Shown here: in pieces, positions 1 to 13,200 of the stretch
How positions within the stretch are numbered: position 1 is the stretch's first letter
Layout of the letters: the number at the start of each line of letters is the position of its first letter
DNA from: Eleftheria terrae
Lineage (GTDB): Bacteria > Pseudomonadota > Gammaproteobacteria > Burkholderiales > Burkholderiaceae_C
NCBI RefSeq assembly: GCF_030419005.1
Contig: NZ_CP106952.1
Location: 682,001 to 746,000 of the forward strand
Length of the DNA: 64,000 nt
Reading direction: 5' to 3'
Program-made: the position numbers and the translations under genes
The notes under the pieces: generated by a model
The model's input: the letters and a program-made list of their open reading frames with translations, nothing else
Told to the model about the DNA's origin: nothing
Database searches by the model: none

Positions 1-1200
1 CTGAAGCACACGCTGTGGGCGACGTCGGTGAACTTCGACCTGGCGGTGTACGAGTACTTTGCCCCGCTGAGCGTGGGCACGACGGTGGAGGTGGTGGGCA
101 ATGCGCTGGAAGCCGCTCAGGCGACCGGCGAGGTGACGCTGATCAACACGGTGCCCTCGGCGCTGCAGGCCTTGCTGGAGTCGGATCAGGTGCCGGCGAG
201 CGTGAAGACGGTGAACCTGGCTGGCGAAGCACTGAAGCGCAGCCTGGTGGAAGCACTGTTCGAGCGCACGGGCGTGGAGCAGGTGTGCAACCTGTACGGG
301 CCGTCGGAGACGACGACGTACTCGACCTGGGTGGAGATGAAGCGGGAGGACGGCTTCGTGTCACACATCGGCCGGCCGATCGCCAACACCCAGATCTACC
401 TGCTGGACAGCCAAGGCCGGCCGGTGCCAGTAGGCGTACCGGGCGAGATCCACATCGGCGGCGCCGGCGTGGCCCGTGGCTACTTGAACCGCCCGGAGCT
501 GACAGCCGAGCGCTTCCTGAAGGACCCGTTTGCAAGCGACCCGCAAGCGCGGATGTACAAGACGGGCGACCTCGGAAGGTGGCTGGCCGACGGCCAGCTG
601 GAGTACCTGGGTCGCAACGACCACCAGGTGAAGATCCGGGGCTTCCGCATCGAGCTGGGGGAGATCGAGGCGCGGCTGGCGCAGCATGCCGGCGTGCGCG
701 AGGCGGTGGTGCTGGCGCGAGAAGACCAGCCGGGCGACAAGCGCCTGGTGGCCTATGTGACAGCGCAGCCCGGCGCGGCGCTGGAGGCCGAAGCGCTGCG
801 TGGCGAGCTGTTGCAGCAACTGCCCGAGTACATGGTGCCGGTAGCCTATGTGGTGCTGGAGCAGCTGCCGCTGACGCCCAACGGCAAGCTGGATCGCCAG
901 GCACTGCCCGCGCCGGAAGGCGAGGCGTATGCGGCGCGCCAGTACGAGGCGCCGCAAGGCGAGGTGGAAAGCCGGCTGGCGGGCCTGTGGGCCGAGCTGC
1001 TGAAGGTGGAGCGGGTGGGCCGGCACGACAACTTCTTCGAGCTGGGTGGCCATTCGCTGCTGGCGGTGACGCTGATCGAGCGCATGCGCCAGGCTGGCCT
1101 GCCGCTGGATGTGCGGGCCTTGTTCGCCACGCCCACGCTGGGTGCACTGGCGGCAAGCATCGGCGGCGCGCCGGCGGCGGTGGAAGTGCCGCCGAACCTG
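1..1200 (+). other. Module 1 (partial): A-PCP, Ala-like
   Basis: The A domain enters the window just before core A4. Pocket residues read D-L-Y-N-N-A-L-T-Y-K, close to the DLFNNALTYK code known for Ala (for example microcystin McyA). The carrier motif GGHSL is at 1045-1059. The next module starts with a dual E/C domain, so residue 1 is predicted D. Confidence 0.6.
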
Positions 1201-4200
1201 ATCCCGCCGGGCTGCCGGGCGATCGAGCCGGAGATGCTGACGCTGGTGGCTCTGAGCCGGGAAGAGATCGAGCAGGTGGAGGCCGGCGTGCCCGGAGGGG
1301 CGGCGAACATCCAGGACATCTATCCGCTGGCGCCGTTGCAGGAAGGCATCCTGTTCCATCACCTGATGGCGGAGTCGGGCGACGTGTACGTGACGCCGGC
1401 GCTGTTCGCCTTCGACAGCCGCGAGCGGCTGCAGGGCTACCTGCAGGCACTGCAGGCGGTGATCGACCGGCACGACATCCTGCGCACCTCGCTGTGCTGG
1501 GAGGGCCTGGGCGAGCCGGTGCAGGTGGTGTGGCGGCAGGCACCGCTGGTGGTGCAGGAGCTGCAGCTGGACGCAGCGCAGGGCGGTGCGGCCGGGCAGC
1601 TGCAGGCGCGGCTGGCCGGCGGGCAGCTGGTGCTGCCGCTGCAGCAGGCGCCGCTGATGCGGGTGGCGGTGGCCGAGGACCGGGCGCAGGGGCGGTGGCT
1701 GGCACTGCAGCTGTTCCATCACGTGGCGATCGACCACACGACGCTGGAGATCCTGCTGCAGGAGATCCAGGCGCACTTGCAGGGGCAGGCGCAGGGCCTG
1801 CCGAGGCCGCTGCCGTTCCGCGACTTTGTGGCGCAGGCGCGGCTGGCGGTGTCGAGGCAGGAGCACCAGGCGTTCTTCAGCGAGATGCTGGGGGCGGTGG
1901 AGGAAGCGACGCTGCCGTATGGGCTGGGCGATGTGCAGGGCCAGGGCCGGGCGATCGTGCAGTCGCGGCGGCAGGTGCCGGGGCGGCTGGCGCAGCGGCT
2001 GAGGGCGAATGCGCGGGTGCTGGGAGTGAGCGTGGCGAGCCTGTGCCACCTGGCGTATGGGCAGGTGCTGGCGCGGGTGTGCCAGCGCGAGGAGGTGGTG
2101 TTCGGCACGGTGCTGTTCGGGCGGATGCAGGGTGGGGCGGGGGCGGACCGGGCGCTGGGGCTGTTCCTGAACACGCTGCCGCTGAAGCTGCAGGTGGGCG
2201 AGGTGGGGGTGCAGGAGGCGGTGCGGCAGACGCAGCGCTGGCTGGCGCGCTTGCTGCGGCACGAGCATGCACCGTTGGCGCTGGCGCAGCGCTGCAGCCG
2301 GGTGCCGGCGTCGCTGCCGCTGTTCAGTGCCTTGCTGAACTATCGGCATGCCAGCCCGCAGTCCAAGGACGCCGGCCAGGCGATCCCGGGCATCGAGTTG
2401 CTCGATGCGCAGGAGCGCACCAACTATCCCTTCAACCTGTGCGTCGACGACCTCGGCCAGGGCCTGTCGCTGACGGCCCAGGTGCAGGCGCCGGCCGATC
2501 CCGAGCGCCTGTGCACCAGCATGCTGGCGGCGCTGGAGGCCCTGGCGACCGCGCTGGAGCGGGCGCCGCAGACGCCGCTGCGCGAGCTGGACGTGCTGCC
2601 GGCCGAGGATCGCCAGGCGCTGCTGGTGGACTGGAACCGCACCGCCAGCCCCTATCCGCACGACCGCTGCGTGCACCAGCTGATCGAGTCGCAGGTGGCG
2701 CGCACGCCGGAGGCCGTGGCGCTGGTACAGGGCGACCAGGTGCTGAGCTATGCACAGATGAATGCCGAGGCCAACCGGCTGGCGCGGCGGCTGCGGCAGC
2801 TGGGGGTGGTGCCGGATGCGCGGGTGGGCCTCTGCCTGCCGCGCGGGCCGCGGATGGCGGTGGCGGTGCTGGCGGTGCTGAAGGCCGGTGGCGCGTATGT
2901 GCCGCTGGACGCGAGCTACCCGGCGCAACGGCTGCAGCACATGCTGCAGGACAGCGCGCCGGTGGTGGTGCTGTGGGAGGCCAGCGTCGGCGAGGCGGTG
3001 GCGCAGGTGCTGAAGCAGGCGGCTCCGCTGTTGGACCTGGAGGCCGACCGCAGCCAGTGGCAGGACGAGCCCGCCGATAACCTGCCGCGCGCCAGCGTGG
3101 GGTTGCAGCCGCAGCACCTGGCCTACGTGGTCTATACCTCGGGCTCCACTGGTATGCCCAAGGGCGTGGCCGTCGAGCACCGGGGGGTGTGCAACCTGGC
3201 GCAGGCGCAGGTGGCGGGCTTCGGCATCGAGGCCGGCAGCCGGGTGCTGCAGTTCGCGTCCTTCAGCTTCGATGCGTGGGTGTCGGAATGGGTGACGGCG
3301 CTGAGCTGTGGGGCCAGCCTGCACTTTGCGCCGCCGGGCACGGTGCTGGCGGGCGAGGCGCTGCTGCAGGCGCTGCAGCAGGGCCGCATCAGCCATGTGA
3401 CGCTGCCGCCGGCGGTGCTGGCGGCGCTGCCGGCGACGGCGACGCTGGCACCGGTGAGCACGCTGGTGCTGGCGGGCGAGGCGGCGTCGCCCGCGCTGGT
3501 GCAGCGCTGGGGCGAGGGCCGGCGGGTGATCAATGCCTACGGGCCGAGCGAGACCACGGTGTGCGCGACGATGCACCGGTGCGAAGGCCCGCTGGGCCAG
3601 GCGGTGCCCATCGGGCGGCCGATTGCCAACACGCGCATCTACCTGCTCGACGCGCAAGGCCGGCCGGTGCCGGTCGGTGTGGCGGGCGAGATCCACATCG
3701 GTGGCGTGCAGCTGGCACGCGGCTACCTGAACCGGCCGGAGCTGACGGCCGAGCGCTTCGTGAAGGACCCGTTCGTCGACGATCCGCAAGCGCGGATGTA
3801 CAAGACGGGCGACCTGGGCCGGTGGCTGGCGGACGGGACGCTGGAGTTCCTGGGGCGCAACGACCACCAGGTGAAGCTGAGGGGTTTCCGCATCGAGCTG
3901 GGGGAGATCGAGGCGCGGCTGCTGCAGCACGGCGCGGTGCGCGAGGCGGTGGTGCTGGCGCGGGAGGACCAGCCGGGCGACAAGCGGCTGGTGGCCTATG
4001 TGACCTTGAGCAGCGAGGCCAGCGCCGAGGTGCTGAAGCAGCACCTGGCCGCCCAGCTGCCCGAGTACATGGTGCCGGCGGCCTATGTGGTGCTGCCGGA
4101 GCTGCCGCTGACGCCCAACGGCAAGCTCGACCGCGCGGCGCTGCCGCAGCCCGAGGGCGCGGCCTACATCAGCCGCGGCTACGAGGCGCCCATCGGCGAG

Positions 4201-7200
4201 GTCGAGACCACACTGGCCCAGCTGTGGGCCGAGCTGCTCAAGGTGGAGCGGGTCGGCCGGCACGACAACTTCTTCGAACTCGGCGGCCATTCGCTGCTGG
4301 CGGTCAGCTTGATCGAGCGCCTGCGCCAGGCCGGCCTGCCGCTGGACGTGCGGTCCCTGTTCGCCACGCCCACGCTGGCGGCACTGGCGCTCAGCATCGG
4401 TGGCGGCATGGCCGCGGTGGAGGTGCCGCCCAACCGCATTCCACCCGGATGCACGGCCATCGAGCCGGAGATGCTGAGCCTGGTGCAGCTCAGCCGCGAC
4501 GAGATCGCCCAGGTGGTGGCCAGCGTGCCCGGTGGCGCCGCCAACATCCAGGACATCTACCCGCTGGCGCCCTTGCAGGAAGGCATCCTCTTCCATCACC
4601 TGATGGCCCAGGTGGGCGATGTGTACCTGACCCCGGCCCTGCTGGCCTTCGACAGCCGCGCCCGGCTGGACGCCTACCTGCAGGCGCTGCAGGCGGTGGT
4701 CGACCGGCACGACATCCTGCGCACCTCGCTGTGCTGGGAAGGGTTGCCGGCCCCGGTGCAGGTGGTGTGGCGGCAGGCGCCGCTGGCCGTGCAGGAACTC
4801 ACGCTCGACCCGGCCGAGGGGGACCTGGCCACCCAGCTGCGCGAGCGCCACGATCCGGCCCACTACCGCATCGACCTGCGCCGCGCGCCGCTGATGCAGC
4901 TGGTGGTGGCGCACGATGCGCCGCACGGCCGCTGGCTGCTGCTGTGGCTGAACCACCACCTGTGCGGCGACCACACCACCCAGGAGGTGATGCTGCAGGA
5001 AATCCAGGCCCACCTGCTGGGCCGCGCGGGGCGCCTGCCGGTGGCCCTGCCTTTCCGCAACTTCGTGGCCCAGTCCCGGTCTGGCGTGGATGCGGCCGGG
5101 CATGAGGCCTTCTTCCGCGAGCTGCTGGCCGGCGTGGACGAGCCGACCTATCCCTTCGGCCTCGGCAATGCGCAGGACGGTGGCCGGCGTGCCACCACGG
5201 CCAGCCTGGCGCTCGATGCGGCGCTCGGGCAGCGCCTGCGCGAGCTGTCGCGCGCGCTGCGCGTCAACGTGGCCAGCCTGTGCCACCTGGCCTTCGCGCT
5301 GCTGCTGGCTCGCGCCTGCGGCCGCGACGACGTGGTGTTCGGCACCCTGCTGTTCGGCCGCATGCAGGCTGGCGCCGGCGCCGACCGGGTGCTGGGCCTG
5401 TTCGTCAACACCCTGCCGATCCGCCTGCGCGTGGATGGCGGCCGCCTGGACGACAGCGTGCGCCACACGCATCGCCTGCTGGCCCGGCTGCTGCGCCATG
5501 AGCATGCGCCGCTGGCGCTGGCGCAGCGCTGCAGCAGCGTGGCGCCGCCGCTGCCCCTGTTCAGCGCCTTGTTCAACTACCGCCACTTCAGCGCCGTGCC
5601 CGGGGGCGAGCCGCTGGCGGCCGATGCCTGGAGCGGCATCGAGTTCCTGGGAGGCGAGGAGCGGACGAACTACCCGCTGAGCCTGTCGGTGGACGACCAC
5701 GGCGAGGGGTTCGGGCTGACGGCGCAGGTGGACAGCGGGGTGTCGGCCGCGCGGGTGTGCGAGTACATGGAGACGGCACTGCGCAGCCTGGTGCAGGCGC
5801 TGGAGACGGCGCCCGAGACGCCGCTGTGGCAGCTGGAGGTGATGCCGCAGGCGGAGCGGCAGCAGGTGCTGCAAGGCTGGAATGCCAGCGCACGGGCGCA
5901 GCCGCCGGAGCGCTGCATCCACGAGCTGATCGAGGCGCAGGCGCGTGCCACGCCGGAGGCGGTGGCGGTGGAGCAGGGCGGGGCGCGGCTGAGCTATGCG
6001 CAGCTGAACGCCGAGGCGAACCGGCTGGCGCGCTACCTGAGGCAGCGTGGCGTGCAGCCGGACAGCCGGGTGGCGGTGTGCCTGCCACGCGGGCCGCAGC
6101 TGGTGGTGGCGTGGCTGGCGGTGTGGAAGGCGGGCGGTGCGTATGTGCCGCTGGATGCGGCCTATCCGCGGGAGCGGCTGGCCTACCTGGTGCAGGACAG
6201 CGCGCCGGTGCTGGTGCTGACGGACGCCGAGCGGCGGACGGCGCTGGAAGGCGGGGCGGCAGCGGTGGTGGACCTGCAGCAGGCGGCGCCCGAGTGGGCG
6301 GGCGAGCCGGCGCAGGAGCTGGCGCCGGACGGGCTGCAGGCGCGGCACCTGGCGTATGTGATCTACACCTCGGGCTCGACGGGGCAGCCCAAGGGGGTGA
6401 TGGTGGAGCACCGGCAGCTGGGGCAGCTGGTGGCGTGGCACAACGAGGCCTTCGGGGTGGAGGCGGGGCAGCGCACGTCGAGCGTGGCGGGGCTGGGCTT
6501 CGACGCGGCGGCGTGGGAGGTGTGGCCGGCGCTGTGCGCGGGGGCGACGCTGGTGCTGGCGCCGCAGGCGGTGGCGCAGGACGTGGCGGGGCTGCTGCGG
6601 TGGTGGCAGGCCGAGACGCTGGCGGTGAGCTTCCTGCCGACGCCGATCGCGGAGCTGGCGTTGGCCGGCGGGCAGGTGCCGCAGGGCTTGCGGGTGCTGC
6701 TGGTGGGAGGCGACCGGCTGCGGCAGCGGGCGCCGGCGGGCGCGGGCTACACGCTGGTCAACAACTACGGGCCGACGGAGGCCACGGTGGTGGCGACCTC
6801 GGGCCCGGTGGGGGCGCAAGGCGTGCTGGCCCCAGCCGTGGGCGCTCCCACTGAAGCAGGCGCACCGACTCAAGCAGGCGTGATCACGATCGGGTGGCCG
6901 ATCGGCCACACCCGCATCTACCTGCTGGACGAGCAGGGCCGGCCGGTGCCCATCGGGGTGGCGGGCGAGCTGTACATCGGCGGGCCGAGCGTGGCGCGGG
7001 GCTACCTGGGGCGGCAGGCGCTGACGGCCGAGCGCTTCGTGCGCGATCCCTTCGCCGAGGACGCGCAGGCGCGGATGTACAAGACGGGTGACCTGGCGCG
7101 CTGGCTGGCGGACGGTCAGCTGGAGTTCCTGGGGCGCAACGACCAGCAGCTGAAGATCCGCGGGCTGCGCATCGAGCCGGGCGAGATCGAGGCGCAGCTG

Positions 7201-10200
7201 GCGCTGCATCCGGAGGTGCGCGAGGCGGTGGTGCTGGCGCGCGAGGAGCGGCTGGTGGCGTATGTGACGCCGGCCGGCGGCCAGGCGCCGCAGGCCGAGG
7301 CGCTGCGGCGCCACCTGGCGCAGCAGCTGCCGGAGTACATGGTGCCGGCGGCCTATGTGGTGCTGCCGCAGCTGCCGCTCACGCCCAACGGCAAGCTCGA
7401 CCGCGACGCGCTCCCGGCACCGGACGCCGACGCGCATGCGGCGCGCCCCTACGAGGCACCGGTTGGCGAGGTAGAGGCCACGCTGGCGCAGCTGTGGTGC
7501 GAGCTGCTGCAGGTCGAACGTGTCGGCCGGCACGACCATTTCTTTGAACTGGGTGGCCATTCCCTGCTGGCAGTGCGCCTGGTGACCCGCCTGCGGCAGC
7601 TGCTGCAGGTGGAGCTGGCACTGGGCGAGCTGTTCGCCCAGCCCACGCTGCTGGCGCTGGCCGAGCGGGTGGCGGCGGCGGCGCGCAGCGAGCTGGCGCC
7701 CATCGAGCCAGTGGCACAGGACGAGCCACTGCCGCTGTCCTTCGCCCAGCAGCGCCTGTGGTTCCTGGCGCAGATGCGCGGCGTCAGCGAGGCCTACCAC
7801 CTGCCGCTGGCGCTGCGCTTGTCCGGGCCGCTGGACCGCAAGGCCTTGCGCCAGGCGCTGGACCGCATCCAGGCCCGGCATGCCGCGCTGCGCACCCGCT
7901 TCGTGCGGGTGGGCGACACGGCGGTGCAGCGCATCGACGCCGCGGAGGCCGGCTTTGCGTTGCAGGAACACGATCTGCGCGGCCAGGATCCTGAGCAGGT
8001 GCTGCCTGGATGGGTGGCCCGCGAGGTCCACGCACCCTTCGACCTGGAGCAGGGCCCGCTGGCCCGCGGCCAGCTGCTGGTGCTGGGCGAGCAGGACCAT
8101 GTGCTGCTGCTGACGCTGCACCACATCGTGGCCGACGGCTGGTCGGTCGGCGTGTTGCTGCGCGAGCTGGACACGCTCTACCGCGCGGCCCTGGCCGGCA
8201 CGGCCGGCGACCCCCTGGAGCCGCTGCCGCTGCAGTACGCCGACTATGCCGCCTGGCAGCGCCAGTGGCTCAGCGGCGAAGTGCTGCAGGCGCAGACCGA
8301 CTACTGGCAGCGCGCCCTGCTCGGCGCCCCGGTGCTGCTGGAGCTGCCCACCGACCGGCCGCGGCCGGCGCAGCAGGACCATGCCGGCGCCAGCGTGCCC
8401 CTGTACATCGATGCGGCCACCACCGCCGCGCTCAAGGCGCTGGCGCGCCGCCAGGGCAGCACCCTGTTCATGACGCTGCTGGCCGGCTTCGGCCTGCTGC
8501 TGGCGCGGCTGTCGGGGCAGGACGACGTGGTCATCGGCAGCCCGGTGGCCAACCGGCGCCGGCCGGAGCTGGAGCCGCTGATCGGCTTCTTCGCCAACAC
8601 CCTGGCGCTGCGCCTGCAGCTCGCCGGCGCGCCCAGCGTGGCGGAGCTGCTGCAGCGCGCCCGGCGCTGCGCCATCGAGGCTCAGCAACACCAGGAGCTG
8701 CCCTTCGAGCAGGTGGTGGACATCGTCAAGCCGCCGCGCAGCCTGGCCCACGGCCCGCTGTGCCAGGTGGCCTTTGCGTGGCAGAACAACGAGCTGGGCG
8801 AGCTGCGGCTGGGCGAGCTGTCGCTGGCGCCGGTGCCTGGCTCCTACGAGCCGGCCAAGTTCGACCTCACGCTGGAGCTGGCCGAGCACGGCGATGCCAT
8901 CGCCGGCCGCCTGCAGTACGCCACCGCCTTGTTCGACGCGGACACCGCCGGCCGCTGGGCCGGCTACCTGGTGCGCCTGCTGGCGGCCATGGCGGCCGAC
9001 GAGTCGCAGCCGGCCCACCGCCTGCCGCTGCTCGACAGGGCCGAGCGCCAGCAGCTGCTGCACGACTGGAACGCGACCGAGGTCGACTACCCGCGCGACC
9101 GTTGCCTGCACGAGCTGATCGAAGCCTGCGTGGCCCGCCAGCCGGAGGCGGTGGCGGTGGTGCATGAAGGCCGCACGCTCAGCTACGCCGAGCTCAACGC
9201 CCGCGCCAACCGGCTGGCCCACCAGCTGCGCAGCCATGGCGTGGCGCCTGATTCCCGGGTGGGCGTGTGCATGGAACGCAGCCTGGAGATGGTGGTGGCC
9301 CTGCTGGCCACGCTGAAGGCCGGCGGTGCCTATGTGCCGCTGGACCCCTCGCACCCCGAGGCCCGCCTGGTCGAGATGTGCCAGGACAGCCTGCCGGTGG
9401 TGCTGCTGACCCACGGCCGGGTGCCGGCCCGGCTGCAGTCGGCGCTGCGCTCGGCGCTGGCCTGCCACAGCGGCGCTGCGGTGATCGACGTCGAGGCCGA
9501 CGCGCCGCGTTGGGCCCTGCGGCCCGCCACCAACCTCGACCCGCGCGCCATCGGCCTCGGCCCGCGCCACCTGGCCTATGTCATCTACACCTCCGGCTCC
9601 ACCGGTGTCCCCAAGGGCGTGATGAACGAGCACCTGGGCATCGTCAACCGCCTGCTGTGGATGCAGGACGCCTACCGCCTGGGCGGCCAGGATGCGGTGC
9701 TGCAGAAGACGCCCTTCGGCTTCGACGTCTCGGTGTGGGAGTTCTTCTGGCCGCTGCTGGCCGGCGCCCGCCTGGTGATGGCGCGGGCCGACGGCCACAA
9801 GGACCCGGCCTACCTGGTGGACGTGATCGAGCGCGAGGGCATCACCACGCTGCACTTCGTGCCGTCGATGCTGCAGCTCTTCATCGACCAGGCCGATACC
9901 GCCCGCTGCACCGGGCTGTCGCGCATCCTCTGCAGCGGCGAAGCCTTGCCCGGGTCGCTGGCCAGGCGCACCCGGCATGGGCTGCCGCAGGCCGCCCTGC
10001 ACAACCTCTACGGGCCCACCGAGGCGGCGGTGGACGTCACTGCCTGGGCCTGCGACAGCGAGCCGCTGCCCGACAACATCCCCATCGGCCGGCCCATCGC
10101 CAACACCCGCATCTACCTGCTCGACGCCCAGGGCGAGCCGGTGCCGCGCGGCGTGGCCGGCGAGCTGCACATCGGTGGCGTGCAGGTGGCACGCGGCTAC

Positions 10201-13200
10201 CTGAACCGCCGCTCGCTCACCGCCGAGCGCTTCGTGCACGACCCCCATGCCGGCAGGCCCGACGCCCGCATGTACAAGACGGGCGACCTGGCCCGCCACC
10301 GCAGCGATGGCGCCATCGAGTTCCTGGGCCGCAACGACCACCAGGTCAAGCTGCGCGGCCTGCGCATCGAGCTCGGCGAGATCGAGGCGCGCCTGGCCCG
10401 CCATGCCGGCGTGCAGGACGTGCGGGTGGTGGCGCGCGCCTGGGGCGGGCAGGACCCGCGCCTGGTGGCCTACCTGGTGCCCTCGGCCGGCCGCGCGGCG
10501 GCGGTGCGCGAGCTGCTGCGGCTGCGGCAGGCGGGCGTGGACATCGACGCCCGCTGCACCGACCTGCCCAACGGCATGACGGTGTTCCAGCAGAACCAGG
10601 GCGAGACCGATTTCGTCTACCAGGAGATCTTCCAGGACCAGGTCTACCTGCGGCACGGCGTGCAGCTGCATGATGGCGACTGCGTCTTCGACGTCGGCGC
10701 CAACATCGGCCTGTTCAGCCTGTTCGCCGCCCGGCATCGCCGCGGCGTGCAGGTGTATGCCTTCGAGCCCATCCCGCCGGTGTGCGAGACGCTGCGGCTG
10801 AACGCGCGGCTGCATGGCATCCAGGCGCAGGTGTTCGAATGCGGCCTGGCGGCCGAGGCGGGGCAGGCCCGCTTCACCTTCTATCCGCACAACACCATCC
10901 TCTCCAGCAGCCTCACCACCGCCGAGCAGGCGCGCGAGGTGGTGCGCTCCTTCCTGCGCAACGACGGCCAGGCCCGGGGCCTGGACGACGGGCTGGTGGA
11001 CGAGCTGGTCGACGCGCGGCTGCAGGGCCGGGCCTATGACTGCCGGTTGAGCACGCTGTCGACCGTGATCCGCGAGCAGGCGGTGGAGCGCATCGACCTG
11101 CTCAAGATCGACGTCGAGAATGCCGAGTACGAGGTGCTGCTGGGACTGCAGCCGGCCGACTGGCGCAAGGTCCGCCAGGTGGTGATGGAGGTGCACGACG
11201 TCGACTCCCGCCTGTACAAGGTGGTGCGCCTGCTGCGCGGGCAGGGCTTCGAGGTGCACAGCGAGCAGGACCGCGCGCTGCAGGGCTCGGCCTTGCACAG
11301 CGTGTACGCCGTGCGGCCGCAGCCGGTGGCGGACCGTGCGCCCGAGGCGGCGCGGCCGCCGGCCGAGGCCGGCTGGCACAGCCCGGCTGCGCTGCAGGCC
11401 GAGCTGAAGTCGGTGCTGCGCAGCCAGCTGCCCGAGTACATGGTGCCCACCGCCTTCGTGCTGCTGGACGCACTGCCGCTGACCGCCAACGGCAAGCTCG
11501 ACCATCACGCCCTGCCGCTGCCGGAGGCTGCGTCGGCGGCCGGGCGCCCACACCAGGCGCCGCAGGGCGAGACCGAAGCGCTGCTGGCGCGCATCTGGGC
11601 CGAGGTGCTGGGCCTCGAGCGGGTTGGCCGGCAGGACAACTTCTTCGAGCTGGGTGGCCATTCGCTGCTGGCGGTCAGTGTCGTCGAGCGGCTGCGGCAG
11701 GCCGGCCTGCAGGCCGACGTGCAGGCCTTGTTCCTGCATACCGACCTGGCGGGTCTGGCGCAGGCGGTCCAGCCGCAGGCCCGGCCGGTCGACGTGCCGC
11801 CCAACGGCGTGCCGGCCGGCTGCCGGGCCCTGGCGCCGGAGATGCTGCCGCTGGTCTCGCTCACCGCGGGCGAGCTCGACCGCATCGTGGCCGGCGTGCC
11901 GGGCGGTGCAGCCAATGTGCAGGACATCTATCCCCTGGCCCCGCTGCAGGAGGGCATCCTCTTCCATCACCGCACCGACGCGGGTGGCGACCCCTACCTG
12001 ACGCCGGTGCTGCTCGGCTTCGACAGCCGTGGCCGCCTGCTGGCCTACCTGGAAGCGCTGCAGGCCGTGATCGACCGGCACGACATCCTGCGCACTGCGC
12101 TGCACTGGGACGGCCTGGCCGAGCCGGTGCAGGTGGTCTGGCGCCACGCCCCCCTGGCGGTGGAGGAAGTGCGGCTCGACGCGTCGGACGATGACACCGG
12201 CCAGCAGCTGCTGCAGCGCTTCGACCGCCGGCACTACCGCTTCGACGTGCGGCAGGCCCCGCTGATGCGCGCCTTCGTGGCGCGGGAAGCGGGCACCGGC
12301 CGCTGGCTGCTGCTGCAGCTGCTGCACCACCTGGCCATCGACCACACCACGCTGGAGCTGATGCTGCAGGAAGTGCAGGCCTGCCTGCACGGCCAGGCGG
12401 CTCAGCTGCCGCCGCCGCTGCCCTTCCGCGACTTCGTCGCCCAGGCGCGCCTGGCGGTGCCGCGCGAGGAGCACGAGGCCTTCTTCGGCGAGATGCTGGG
12501 CAAGGTGGACACGCCGACCCTGCCCTATGGGCTGCGCGAAGTGCGCGGCGGCGGTGCGCCGGTGGCCGAGGCGCGGCGCGAGATGGATGCGGCCCTGGCG
12601 CGCCGCCTGCGTGAGCGGGCGCGTGCGCTGGGCGTGAGCGTGGCGAGCCTGTGCCACCTGGCGTATGGGCAGGTGCTGGCGCGGCTGTGCCAGCAGGAGG
12701 AGGTGGTGTTCGGCACGGTGCTGTTCGGCCGCATGCAAGGCGGCGCGGGGGCGGACCGGGCGCTGGGGCTGTTCCTCAACACCCTGCCGTTGAAGCTGCG
12801 CGTGGCGGGCCAGGGCGTGCAGGACGCGGTGCGCGAAACGCAGCAGCTGCTCGCACGGCTGCTGCGGCATGAGCATGCGCCGCTGGCGCTGGCCCAGCGC
12901 TGCAGCCGGGTGGCGGCGCCCGCACCGCTGTTCAGCGCCTTGCTGAACTACCGGCACAGCGGGGCCGCCGCGAGCCGGCCGGGCCTGGCCGGCGTGCAGG
13001 TGCTGGCGGCCGAGGAGCGCACCAACTATCCCTTTGGCCTGTGCATCGACGACCTGGGTGACGGCTTCCTGCTGACGGCCCAGGTGCAGGCGCCGGCCGA
13101 GGCCGGGCGCGTCTGCGCCGGGATGCTGGCGGCACTGGAGGCCCTGGCCAGTGCGCTGGAGCGGGCACCGCAGACGCCGCTGCGCGAGCTGGACGTGCTG

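Noticed and set aside
15..3080. Open frame in frame 3 overlapping the first synthetase
   Set aside because: Its Ala/Gly/Arg-rich low-complexity translation has no recognisable motif, while frame 1 carries the full A, PCP and E/C motifs.
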